The translations under genes and the position numbers were made by a program. This document shows, one piece after another, positions 10,022 to 21,412 of a stretch of DNA of 64,000 bases. Position 1 is the stretch's first letter, and each line of letters opens with the position of its first letter. The notes beneath the pieces were generated by a model. It searched no databases and had not been told where the DNA came from. It worked only from the letters and a program-made list of their open reading frames with translations. Origin of the DNA: Paraconiothyrium sp. Pb-2020 (lineage: Eukaryota > Ascomycota > Dothideomycetes > Pleosporales > Didymosphaeriaceae). The DNA lies in the NCBI GenBank assembly GCA_022419385.1, contig JAJUBI010000004.1, forward strand, positions 1,054,001 through 1,118,000, written 5' to 3'.

Positions 10022-11413
10022 TGTGACTGATTAACTGTGTGGCAATGTCAGTTGCATATTCGCAGGACAATCGAAAAGCGACGCGAGAGGCACGTAGGGA
10101 TCGCAATCCTGTCGAGAGCTTGGGCCTTGTTTATGAACGAGGATCCGTTGGCGCTAGCCTGGTTGCGAAGGGAAAATCGTCACGATGCCCGACAAGAAGC
10201 GCCCATGAAGCTCCAATGGCTTTGCAGGTGGTTGGTCCAGCGTACCTTTGCGACGGAGAACGTAGGTTCCGGGAATTGAGTCGATAGGCGATGGCTTTGA
10301 AGCTGTCCTGAAGCTGCGGAGGACGAGAAGCTGGTCAGCGGATCAGTCGGGTCGGCGTCGCGAACAATGGCTTGGAGATGGACTCGAGAGGACGGCGAGA
10401 CAGAACATCCAAAACAGAGCGACCGAGGGTCTAGGGGTGGGTAGCGGCCTTATAAGAGGAGCGGGTCGCCGAAAATTCTGCTTTTATGAGGCATTTGTTC
10501 GGGCTGGTTTGGCCGCGCGGGACCGGCGGGTGATCCGGCTCTAGCACCCCATGGCAAGTGGTCGCCTGGACAACGGAAACAAATACGTACCTGGATCGCG
10601 TAGCTGGCGGGCGGCGAGTTGGTGGGCTCAAGGGGATGCAGTGGGCTCAGTGGAGATGTCGTGGACTGAGGAGGACGGAAAGGCTGGGGAGAGGAAGCAA
10701 GCTGGTGCTTGGTGGGCAGGAGCTAGGCGAGTCAGCCAATAAGGGATCAGCGGGACCGCGAAAGGCAGGAATGATGGAGGTGCGGCGATCGGCAGCCAGT
10801 CACTCAAATACCCTGGCTACTCTACGCCTACCCTAGCTATATGCTCTATGCCTACTAAGAGTACCTCCTCTTGCATCTCCATGCCTCCAGCGTCTTCGCA
10901 TTGCACCGCTGTTTTCACGCGCCTGCGTCCACGATGACTTGGGCGCGTTCCTGGTACGTTCGCAGCGAGGGCGTCCGCCCCAACGTCGGCTCCACATGCG
11001 CATCCCTGCTAGCGGGCGCGGGCCTTCACATTGCACACTGCAGCCATTAAGTCATCGCACGCTTATCTAAATGAGCAGCCCGCAAGCCTCGGCGCAAACC
11101 CCAAGAGATGAGGCATTTCCGGCGGTATCTAGATGCACAATTCGCGCACGCCAACAACAATCGCCGCCGGCATCCGCACATCCCACGCGTGACTGATGAG
11201 GCTCCGTCGACTGTGCCGCAGCGATCACCACCAAGCTTTTTCGTCACTCGCGCGCTCCATCCCCGCCAAGTCTGGGGCGCCGCATTGGCCCCGACCGTTT
11301 CATTGGCCGTCGCTCTTCACCCGTCACAAACACTGGCTTGTTTCGTGCCCGTTTCCAACAGCATATATACACTCGTAGAACGTGGTGATATGTACAAAGA
11401 GCGTCTGACCACG
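10022..11413. other. Long intergenic region
   Basis: About 1.4 kb between the microprotein start and the PEX1 stop. It presumably holds the microprotein promoter and the PEX1 3' UTR. Several overlapping open frames exist, but none has a domain, a good start context or a consistent splice pattern. Confidence 0.4.
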
Positions 11414-14400
11414 CTACATCAGGCTCGTCCTGCCACCGATCTCGGTCCCGCCCTGTCCGCTGGGCATCTCGCCGTTGCGCCCGACGACGAACTCTCTGTA
11501 GATGCCCTCGAGCCTGCGTCGCTCCTGTGCGCTGATGCTGCTTCTCGTCGTCGCCAACGAGCTCTCAATGTGTGACCATTGGATTTGAGGCTCTTTCCTG
11601 TCTTCCTCCTCCTTGGGGCCATCGTCTTCGTCCTTGCTGCCAGGTCGTTGTTGGTGCTGCAGTTGTTTTTGCTTCCTTCGCATCGCCTGGAGTGCCTGGA
11701 TCTTCTGTGCAATGAGCGCTCGCTCGCTAAGCTGACTGGAAGGACTCGGCTTGGAATCATCCGCTGTCGTGTGCGCATCGCCGAACCGGAAGTGCGTGAA
11801 GTCTGGAACGCGGTTTTCCTTCCCTTGCTTGCCTGCAGCATCCGAGGGTGACTTCTTTCTTGCCTCTCCACTCTTGGTAGGATCGCCCATCTCAGTGTCT
11901 CCCAACACATCGTGAATCGCCTCAAGCTGAGCGTTGTAGACCACCGCCTGAAGGTCTGCCCCTGAGTATCCTTCCGTCCGCTGGGCAATCTCGCGCAGGT
12001 TCTCTCCCCCAGGACCAGTTTCCAAGAGTGATGGAGCAAGATGCAACTTTCGCGTGACAGCCTTTAGTATATCAATACGTTCATCCAACGCTGGCATATC
12101 ACAGATAAGACTCTTATCGAGACGTCCTGGGCGAAGCAGCGCCGGATCGATCAGGTCCGGTCGAGAGGTAGCAGCCAGGACATAAACGCCACTCAAACCC
12201 TCAGCGCCGTCCATCTGCGTGAGCAATTGGTTGACAACGCGATCAGTGACGCCTGTCGAATCGTGGCCACGCTTAGGGGCGATCGAGTCGAATTCGTCGA
12301 AGAAGAGCACACAGGGCCTGGCGGCTTCGGCCCGCTCGAACAGGTCTCGAACCGACTTTTCGGATGCACCGATGTACTTGTTTAGGATCTCCGGTCCTTT
12401 GACTGATATAAAGTTGAGCCCGCATTCGCCCGCTACAGCAGATGCCAGCAGCGTCTTCCCGCACCCAGGGTATCCATAGAGAAGAAGACCGGACCGGAGG
12501 CGTAAAGGACACTGCGCAAAGATGGGTGCGTAGGTCGTTGGATATTGTAGTGTTTCCAGCAATATCTGGCGTGTCTCGAGAAGACCGCCTATCGAATCCC
12601 ACTTCGTGGTAGAAGTCTGCAAGGTCACATTGCGTAAAGATGCTGGAGTAAAACCAGCCAGGGCCTGTGTGTAGTCCTCCCTCGTTAACGAGATCGAACT
12701 CGCATCCGAGGAGTCTGTGACAGAGCGTATAAGGGCTTCGTTTCGTGCTCGTGATGTAAGTAGAACCAGGTCACCGGGCATGTATCCGTCGGTCTGTCCA
12801 GCAAGATCCAGGAAGTCAATCGACGAGTCCACCACGAAACCATCTTCTTCTCTTTCGCCGTTGTATTGTATACTGGAACCGCTTGGCTGGCTGCGATGCG
12901 AAGTGCTGGGGCGACTGTTTAATGGTGATGCAGGGAATGCATGGCCAGCAGGAGGTGCACCGTTGGTCATCTTCGTCTGAGTTTTCTCATCCTGATGAGC
13001 TAGCATTTCGAGGACCTTCCTTCTGCCGTCCTTGTTCGGTGCCTTGAGGCTGATATACTCTCGCACAATGTGTCCGCCAACGAGGACATTGTTGAGGGAC
13101 TCCTTCCCCTGTGCTGTAGCCAGCAGTACTACTCCAGAGTCCAAAGTGCAATATTGTCGCACAATAGCCACGATGCTTTCGCTGACATGCCGACTTCGTC
13201 CGTTCTCGTTGCCCACTTGTAACTCGGTTTCAACCGGGCACAGCTTATCCAGGTCGTCAAGAATGACCACTGCATTTCCACCCGATCTGGCACCCCAAGC
13301 TGCGAAGGCGAACAGACGGGTGAGCGTCTCCTTGATAGTCGACACGCGAATTTCGTCAGTGACAAGCTTGCGGCAAGAGAAGTAAACAGTGTTAAAAAGA
13401 TATTCAGTGCGGAGTTGGTGAGCAAGGAGCTGAGCGCACTCCGTCTTGCCCGCACCAAGCCCTCCGGTTAGCAATACAGACGAACTGTGTGTCAAGTGGG
13501 CCCGCAATTGCTCGATTAGTGGATCGATGCCGACTAATGTTGGCTGTGTGGACGGAAGTGCATCCCCTTGCTGTACGCCCCTCGTCCAGCTTGACGGCGC
13601 AGGAACCTCTGCACCAAGTTCTACAGCAAGTTTTCTTTCCGGGAAAGAGATCCATGAAACGCCGGAGGGGGGTTGCGATGGATCAAATCGTACTATGCCA
13701 CCCTGCCAGCTCAAGGTCGAGTCACTCGTGGGAGGCAATACCATGCCGTCGGTGACAGGTCCATCTAAGAGCCCGTTCGTCGCACCGTAGGCTTCTTTGA
13801 TTCGCTTGATGGCCTCTTCTTGATCCTGCTTTGATTCACCACCGAACCGTAACGAGGTATTTGATTGGCTTCCAACCGAAGAAAACGGCAAGATCTTCAT
13901 CGTTTTGACGAAGGGATCCTTGTCTTTGGAGGTAGTGCCTTGCGGTTTGATTGAAGAAGGTTTGGCGGTCTGGTGTGGTGCGGCTTCGAGGCGGACCAGA
14001 CCGCCCACGAAACCCACGCAACCTATTACTTGGCATAGGTCAGACGATAAAGCGACATGACGACTATCCGGCGCATCTTCCCAAATTCCGATTCTGGCAA
14101 CAACTCGCGCCGCGACCTTCTCCTGTTCTTGCTCTTTTGACATATCGACCGGCTCTTGCAGGCCTGCTGGCTTTATGACAGCCACGGACACCCAAGTGAC
14201 ACCTCTTAGCGTTTTTGTGAGAAGAACGTCCTTGTCCACCCATATTTTGAGCCCTTCTGCGCCTGAGGCATCTTCTTCATCAAACCACTCTTTCGCCACG
14301 GTTCGGTCCACTCCACGAAGAAACACCACCCCACGACTGGCTTGTTCGTCTCGGCCGCTTCGTCGCCTAACAGTACTAGCAGTACTCTTTCCGCTTTTCC

Positions 14401-15195
14401 TTGAGGTTCCGCCAACACTCCTGCTTTCGCGCCCAGAACTTCGATCCGCCTTCTGTCGTGTTTTCGGAGCAACAATTACTTCCGCATCAGGTGAAATCTT
14501 AACAAACTGGGATTCCGAAGACGGCGCAGGAGCGACCGAGGTCACGGTGATATTTGCAGTGGTAGTCGGTGACAGGTGGAGGGTCAACGGGTGTGACGAC
14601 TGGCCTTGTGGGTTGGGCAAAGCTCGTATCTGAGATAGGAAGTTTAGTTCCAAAAACTGGGCATGCAGCTCAATCATCTCCCAGTCCACAGGCGTCAATG
14701 GCTCGATATTGATGGTATGCGCTTGTGGTGGGTCCACGTGTAGTAATATCCCAACCTTCTGCCCCTCATTCAGTCCCATAAGACGCGCGAATGTCATGTC
14801 CACCTCAACGGTCTGGACATCTTGCTGACTGGCAGCGGGACCACCTCTTGTACCACTCAGTCCGTCGCGACTGACGACTGAAGCAAGCTTGCGCTTGCTC
14901 TGCATGCCCGTCCATCCTAGGAACACCGACTTCTGCGGCGAAGCATTCTTCGTTTCTGAGACACCGGACGGAGGAGATTGGCGGTACGAGAGTTCGACTA
15001 CGACATTTTGCGCGACCTATACGGGAGGTGTCAGTTTGTCCACCAAAAATGAAGTTGCGCATCGCCTACGGTGTTCGCATTTACCAGCACAGAAACCAGC
15101 GATGAGGGCAGGTTCACGAGACAGTTCTTCAAAGATTGCTGCAGCACAATTTCAGCTTGTACGACCTGGCCCGCAGGCTTCTTTGGAGGCGCCAT
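11414..15195 (-). CDS. PEX1: Peroxisomal AAA ATPase peroxin 1
   Basis: Two exons, 15195-15070 and 15016-11414, with a 53-bp intron; about 1242 residues. The N-terminus (MAPPKKPAGQVVQAEIV, then LPSSLVSVLVNANT spliced to VAQNVVVELSYRQ) is the Pex1 N-domain lead. D1 has a Walker A loop GGLGAGKTE and a degenerate second half. D2 is complete, with Walker A GYPGCGKT, Walker B FFDEFDSIAPKRG and the second region of homology around RPGRLDKSL. Pex1 and Pex6 form the hexameric motor that pulls ubiquitinated Pex5 receptor from the peroxisomal membrane for recycling. The size matches fungal Pex1 and no frame problem is seen. It shares a 312-bp divergent promoter with MCM7. Confidence 0.95.
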
Positions 15196-15507
15196 TACAA
15201 TAATAATACAAAGTGAAGTGCAAGGAAGGTGTTCGCAGCGCGCTCTACGGTTCCGACAGCGCTCGGAGCTGCCGAGGTTGTCGGCGCTGGCGTCTGGGAG
15301 CTCTCTAGGCGGTGACAGGCGGCAGAACAGCGGCCCACCATAGCCAATCAGCGCCCGCCGCCCCTGTCGACGCGCGACGCGATCTCGAACGCGCTTTTGA
15401 GCATCGCCAGCCTCTCCACTGCAGCGACCAGTTCCCCTCCTCGGACCCCAATCTTCGACCTTTCTTGGATCGCACTGACGCGCGCAACTCTAGATACCTA
15501 CGAAGCA
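15196..15507. promoter_or_regulatory. PEX1-MCM7 bidirectional promoter with ACGCG motifs
   Basis: 312 bp between divergent start codons. Four ACGCG cores lie at 15370-15374, 15377-15381, 15389-15393 and 15478-15482. ACGCG is the core of the MCB element bound by fungal MBF at G1/S genes, a class that includes the MCM helicase genes. The motif is short and GC-rich DNA produces it by chance, so function is inferred from the clustering and from the neighbouring MCM7. Confidence 0.5.
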
Positions 15508-18045
15508 ATGGCGCTTCTTACCGAGAAGTCGCTCGTCAATTACGAGGAGCAAGAAGGTTTGTGTACTGCGCAAAATGCACCGGACGTTAGCTGACGGGCT
15601 CTGCTCTAGCCGCCTTCGTAGATTTCCTCCAGAACTTCAAATCATCGTCCACGGAAGCCGCAGATCAGCTTGGAAACTTGAATCTAAATGCTGATGGCGA
15701 CAATGACGAGTACGACATGCTCGACGAGTCGGACGACCCCGCGCCAAATGGAAACCAGAGACGCAACCGGACCAAGGCAAAATATGTGGAGATGCTACAA
15801 GACATCGCAGACAGGACGAGAACCAATGTCTTAATCGACCTCAACGACCTAGAGGCTTGGGAAAAAGCTGCAGATCCTGAAGGCCAATACAAGCTCATCG
15901 AATCTATAGAGCGCAACTGCCATCACTACATCGAAATCTTTTCCAGAGCAGTGGACAAACTGTTACCCCAACCCTCCCAAGATCCAAGCTTCAAAGACGA
16001 TGTTTTAGACATCATCATGACTCAACGATCGAAGCGAAACGAGAAGATGCAGGAGCAGCAAGGAGGCCAGGATGGGGCTCAGGCACCACCTGAGCTGATA
16101 TTTCCTCCAGCCCTGACGCGCCGCTACACCCTGAACTTCAAGCCGATAATACCGTCTGGTGCTAGCAGTCAGCGGAGCATGAAGGCCTTGGCCGTGAGAA
16201 ATGTCCGCGGAGAACACCTGGGTCATCTCATCACTGTTCGCGGTATCACTACGAGGGTTTCAGATGTCAAACCTGCCATTCAGGTCAATGCATACTCTTG
16301 CGATCGTTGCGGATGCGAGATATTCCAGCCCGTCACGAGCAAACAATTCACTCCGTTAGTAGAGTGTCCTTCAGAAGAGTGCAAGAAGAACAACACCAAG
16401 GGTCAACTCTTTTTGTCCACTCGTGCGTCGAAATTTTTGCCCTTTCAGGAGGTCAAGATTCAGGAGATGGCAGACCAAGTACCTGTCGGCCACATTCCTC
16501 GGCAGCTAACGATTCACTGCCACGGCGATTTGGTCCGGCAGATCAACCCTGGCGACGTGATTGATTGCGCAGGTATCTTCCTGCCTACTCCTTACACAGG
16601 CTTCAAGGCTATCCGTGCAGGATTACTTACCGACACGTACCTGGAGGCTCAATACGTGATGCAGCACAAGAAGGCGTACGACGATATTGTCCTGGCGCAG
16701 CCGACCCTAAAGAGAATGAACGAGCTAGAGCGGACTGGCCAGCTTTATGAGTACCTGTCTCGTTCGATCGCACCCGAGATCTTCGGCCATGTTGACGTGA
16801 AGAAGGCCCTACTTCTGCAACTGATCGGTGGCGTAACTAAAGAAGTCGGCGACGGTATGCGCATTCGTGGTGACATCAATGTCTGCTTGATGGGTGATCC
16901 TGGTGTGGCCAAGTCTCAGCTTCTTAAGTACATCACTAAGGTTGCTCCTCGGGGTGTATACACTACGGGTCGGGGAAGCAGTGGAGTCGGTCTCACCGCT
17001 GCTGTCATGCGGGACCCGGTCACAGACGAGATGGTGCTGGAAGGGGGCGCTCTTGTGCTGGCCGATAACGGCATGTGCTGCATTGATGAGTTTGACAAGA
17101 TGGATGATGGTGATCGGACCGCCATTCACGAAGTCATGGAGCAGCAGACCATTTCCATCAGCAAAGCCGGTATCACCACCACTCTCAATGCGCGCACCTC
17201 AATCTTAGCTGCGGCTAACCCCCTGTACGGCCGCTACAACCCTCGCATTTCACCAGTTGAAAACATCAACCTTCCGGCTGCGCTTCTGTCGCGTTTCGAC
17301 GTTCTTTTCCTCATTCTTGATACCCCTTCGCGAGACTCGGACGAAGAGCTTGCGCGCCACGTTACTCATGTTCATATGCACAACGCCCACCCCGAAGCCC
17401 CCGGCGGTGTAGTCTTCAGCCCCGCAGAAGTGCGCCAATGGGTCGCTCGTGCGCGGTCATACCGTCCTACCATTCCAAAGGAGGTATCAGACTATCTCGT
17501 AGGAGCCTTTGTGCGCATGCGACAGCAACAAAAGCGCGATGAGGGTACCAAGAAAGCCTTCACGCACACTTCGGCCCGTACACTGCTAGGCGTTCTTCGT
17601 CTTTCGCAAGCTCTGGCCCGTCTGCGGTTCGCTGAGGAGGTCATCACTGAGGATGTAGACGAAGCCCTCAGGCTGATAGAAGTTAGCAAGGCCAGTTTGT
17701 ATGCCGACGAAGGCCGCAGGGATGACCACACACCGAGTAGCAAAATCTATCATCTCATCAAGTCGATGGAAGCGAGCGGTGCAGCTGCTGTTGGTGACGG
17801 AGATCGGGGCGAGCTCGACCTGCGCAGGGTCAGGGAGAGAGTGCTTGCCAAGGGCTTCACAGCCGACCAGTTTGAGCAGGCGATTGATGAGTACTCGATG
17901 CTGGACGTAAGTTTTACTATAACTCTTTCGCAATGAAACCTGGACTAATAGATTTTTACAGGTTTGGCAAACAACGGGAGAAGGCACACGGCTTGTCTTT
18001 ATTGAAGCGGGTAATGAAGACATGGACGATGACAACGACTTTTAA
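15508..18045 (+). CDS. MCM7: Replicative helicase subunit Mcm7
   Basis: Three exons, 15508-15556, 15610-17906 and 17962-18045, with introns of 53 and 55 bp; 809 residues. It begins MALLTEKSLVNYEEQE, as fungal Mcm7 does. It has the zinc-finger region (YSCDRCGCE, then CPSEECKKN) and LFLSTRASKFLPFQEV. The AAA core shows Walker A GDPGVAKSQ, Walker B CIDEFDKM and the arginine finger in SRFDVLF. The short last exon encodes VWQTTGEGTRLVFIEAG. Mcm7 is one of six MCM2-7 subunits that unwind origins. I weighed other MCM paralogues; the N-terminus and the exact zinc region fit Mcm7. Divergent from PEX1; see the ACGCG motifs between them. Confidence 0.96.
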
Positions 18046-18656
18046 ATACTGGCTTGCGATGATGTTAGCATGAAGTATGGACGATTCACAAGCAATGGCG
18101 TATCGGGTGTTGGGTGAAGCTTCGCGCTCGGGAATGTTGCAGGTTGGGTACAGCTTGGTGTATCGGCCATGCGGACTCGGTGCTTCAAGGCAATTCTCTA
18201 TTTTCATGAACACATCATGGTCGAATAGTTCCTCTTTCTGTTTTCACGTGCTTGAAGAAGTGAATGCGTGAGGGCCCAGTTTTTGGTGTACGACATCGCC
18301 AAGACTTGGTAGGGCTGTCGCGTGCTGCAACCAGACATCATTGTGCTTGACAAGCTTGCGCTTGCGGTCTATCAACCACCAGACAGCTTGAAACAACCTG
18401 TTTCATTTCCAATCGCACCAACTTCATTGCAAAGCGGGCCACGCAGCGACAAGCCACAGACGAGCGCACCTTCCCTAACAAGCTTACGCGCAACAGCAAG
18501 CGTCGCCATTGGTCTAGAATCCCAAGCTTCACACCAACAAGCCGTGGTCCGTATTTCGCGCGCAGCGACGTCTCCATATTCCGTCGCCCACCTCAGTCTT
18601 CTACTCCGCACGTCCAGCTCACAATCTCGAACACATATACCAATTGCGTCGCAGAC
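18046..18656. other. Intergenic region MCM7 to SHR3
   Basis: 611 bp between two plus-strand genes, presumed 3' UTR of MCM7 and promoter of SHR3. No supported gene or repeat seen. Confidence 0.4.
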
Positions 18657-19338
18657 ATGGCAGCAGGGACGTTTGGAACATTCCTCATTATCGGCCGTAA
18701 GCGATTAACCCCACCTTCCCCGGCTGTCTCAGGCAATGAACGCGCAAGCGCAGGCGCATGAGCAACAGACACTGACAGACTTCCCAGCCGTGTGTTTCTT
18801 CCTCGGCATCCTCTTCTCCTCATTCCCGTACGACTACAATGTCATCTGGACGACCCCAGAAGGCCCTCGTGATGTCTACTTCAACATCCTCGAGGACCAT
18901 CTCAAGTTCCTGCACGCGTCGCCGCCCATCATAAGCCGCATCCTACACATTGTAATCGGTACCGGCCTCCTCGGCTTTCTGACCAAGCTCTACAAAGCGT
19001 CGCAGGCCAACATGCTGTTCGATGGCGCGTCGCTCGTGCTCTACATGGCTGGTATCACGGTATACATTACCAACATCGTCAAGGGTCTGCGTGTAGTCAC
19101 TGCGGGCATCTACGGCAATGTGGATATCAAAGAGGACGAGAATGCGGACGACTACATCAGCAGAGAAGACACGCTGAGGGTGTTTGCGGCGAGTAACACC
19201 ATCTTGGCGTTGGTGCTCGTGGGGGTTTTGGTGCTCCAAGCGGGGCAGTGGTATGCTTTGAGGAAGGAGGAGGCAGAGATCAAGGAGATTGAGGAGAAGG
19301 AGCAGGAGAGGAAGGCAGCGGGGAAGAAGAAGCAGTAG
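18657..19338 (+). CDS. SHR3: ER packaging chaperone for amino acid permeases (Shr3)
   Basis: Two exons, 18657-18696 and 18788-19338; 196 residues. The start reads MAAGTFGTFLIIGP, spliced to VCFFLGILFSSFPYDYNVIW, the conserved Shr3 first helix and loop. Further hydrophobic segments lie at about residues 55-75, 85-105 and 138-160. A Lys/Glu-rich coiled tail ends AAGKKKQ. Shr3 holds amino acid permeases in foldable form in the ER and helps load them into COPII vesicles. A second acceptor AG nine bases upstream (at 18777-18778) is also in frame and would add three residues; the downstream one aligns better with the family. Length and membrane pattern are normal. Confidence 0.9.
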
Positions 19339-20088
19339 CTGTGAGGTTGAAAGACCTCGCGAAACCCATGGACCTGCTCTCAAGGTCTGAAACTGGGTTT
19401 TTGCTAGATGATGGAGTTGTAGATAGGCGGCAATCTTGCGTTCATCTCACTTTTGGTCTACGTATGGGGTGTTTGTAGTCATTGCTTCTATCGACGACAG
19501 GACGCCCTCGATAACGTAGTGGGTAGAAGGTCGTTCGAGGTAATTCAGGATGGTCACATGGATTGCATCCAACCTGCGTCTTTCCTCGTACCTACGTCTT
19601 TCCCTCTTACCTACGTCTTTCCTCTTCTCTCCTTCGTTCTACGTCACCTTCTTTCCTTGTCGTACACCCCAAACGCATCCGTTTCTTTCTAACCTCAGTC
19701 TATGCAGAAACGCATGCTGGCTGCACGGTGGGGACGCCCTTAGAAGGCTTGGGAGATATACTCGGTATCGATCACCCAAGGATATGCTACACAACTATCA
19801 CTTGGTGCTGTATAATTCAAAGGTAGCAAACATGATCAGAAAGCCTGCATTCGCCGCTGCGGACGATATAAACTCGGAGTCCTTTTCCCATTTCACCGAT
19901 GCTCCACTACTACCGTTGCTCAGGAGGGCAGTCTGTTTGCGCCAGCCTTGGTCGCGACTTCTTCGCTTCACTGGCCCCGACCGCCCCTCGAACACACTCG
20001 CCAACCACAATCGCCGCGCCCTCCGCTTCTCCATTGCTCCGTTTGAAGCTCCTGCCGCATCTCCGATTCGTCCAGACGCATCCGCAAA
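19339..20088. other. Intergenic region with pyrimidine-rich repeats
   Basis: 750 bp. Apart from the short tandem repeats at 19572-19630 and a C/T-rich top strand around them, nothing coding is supported. Confidence 0.4.
19572..19630. repeat. Tandem 18-19 bp pyrimidine-rich repeat, about three copies
   Basis: Units starting at 19572, 19590 and 19609 share ACCT(A/G)CGTCTTTCC followed by a variable CT stretch. They sit about 460-520 bp ahead of the ATG at 20089. A C/T-rich promoter tract is common in fungi; the tandem order is clear, but the role is not. Confidence 0.65.
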
Positions 20089-21412
20089 ATGCCACCTGAG
20101 GTAAATCATCGACCGATGAAACTGCTACCGTCGCCGGGAAACCTTCTGCTCAGCAAGCAGTTGGCAAGCATTTCGGCGACGCTGGCGATTGCTTCAGAGC
20201 GGAGAAATACGGCGGCGAAAGACGTCGCGAGTCGAGGAAGCAGCCGCTCTTCGACACCAATGCCACCTGTCCGATCACCCTCTCCACCTCCGAGCGATAG
20301 CACGACGGTGGTCAACGATGCTCAATCAGAGAGCGTTGAACTTGTGACCACTGGTGCCCAAGCTCCGAATCTAGTTGACAATAGCGCGGTTGAGCATGGA
20401 CAGGATGGTAAGATAACCAGGGAAGTTTTTGTGCTCTAAGCTAACATCACAAGTTCCGCCGAGCTCTTTCCCTGTACCTGAAGTGGATAGCGGCGGTGCT
20501 CCCAATGCAAATGAAGAGGTTGCGGTGATGATGCGAGAGCTCGAAGAGATGTCTGGACGGCCCAGGACGCCGACGGAGCTCTCAGGCGAAGAAGAGGTGG
20601 AGGACCTTGAGTCGCTCTGTAAGAGGTGTGAACTCTCCGGTATTCCTACTACGCTGTTGTGTTCAAAGCTCGGCATGTAGCATATAGAATACGCACTTGA
20701 ACGGCAGACAGTTATGGACAATCGAAGGCTAACTTGACTTGCGTTTAGATTGGAGCAACTCCTCACACCTCCCCCTAAGCAAGTCACTGCCACACACACT
20801 GTAGCAAAGACGCAGTCCGAACCGGCATTCAGCGTTGGCCCTACCTTGCAGCGTATTAAGAACGACCAGAGAGGAGACCTTGGTATTTCACAGAACGTCC
20901 TCTACTATGCAACTGCGCTTCAGCTCGAGAAGGCTGGCGCCAAGTGGGAAGTTGCGCAGGGTTGGACCGCCTATTTGTTTAGTGCTGGTGCAAGCGGCTA
21001 TGATGCCGTGCGCAAGAAGCAGCAGGTTGTTAAAGAAGCGAATGCTGAGCTTGATGCCCTGATCCAGCAAGTGCTTGACGAGGAGGCGGTATACTGGGCG
21101 AACCAGGAGAAAGACCTCCTTCCACGTCGACTCCTCTTGTCGAATATTTCCGCGGGTGCGGATGCGGAGGAGGTAGCCTTGTTCTTCTCGGAATTCAGAT
21201 ATGACATGTGAGTGCAGAAGCTCGATCCTGGGTCCCCAGCTAATGATTTGCACAGTCAGGACATCAAGATGCTATCGCGGGATCCCCTTTCAAGGACCCA
21301 GACCGCACACGTTGATATGTATACGAGGGGCGCGGCCAGGCAGGCTTCGTACGCCATGGGGTCCATCTTTGGCTTGATCGTCAAGATTCGTCTTGCTACG
21401 GAAGGCGACTGA
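20089..21412 (+). CDS. Hypothetical protein with C-terminal RRM-like fold
   Basis: Four exons: 20089-20407, 20454-20625, 20749-21207 and 21256-21412; 368 residues. The second donor is uncertain, because an in-frame alternative at 20678 would add about 17 residues. The N-terminal third is Ser/Pro-rich and likely disordered. The middle is helical, with an Asn/Glu/Leu-rich stretch and a coiled-coil-like part (KQQVVKEANAELDALIQQVL). The last 80 residues (RRLLLSNISAGADAEEVALF to LIVKIRLA) have the strand-helix-strand order of an RNA recognition motif, though the RNP aromatic residues are weak. Clean splicing and open frames support a real gene; RNA binding is only inferred. Confidence 0.7.

Noticed and set aside
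11108..11575. Plus-strand open frame over the PEX1 3' end
   Set aside because: Overlaps conserved PEX1 coding sequence in antisense and has no protein features.
15508..18045. Annotation as another MCM subunit such as Mcm5
   Set aside because: The N-terminal lead, zinc region and C-terminal end fit Mcm7 much better.
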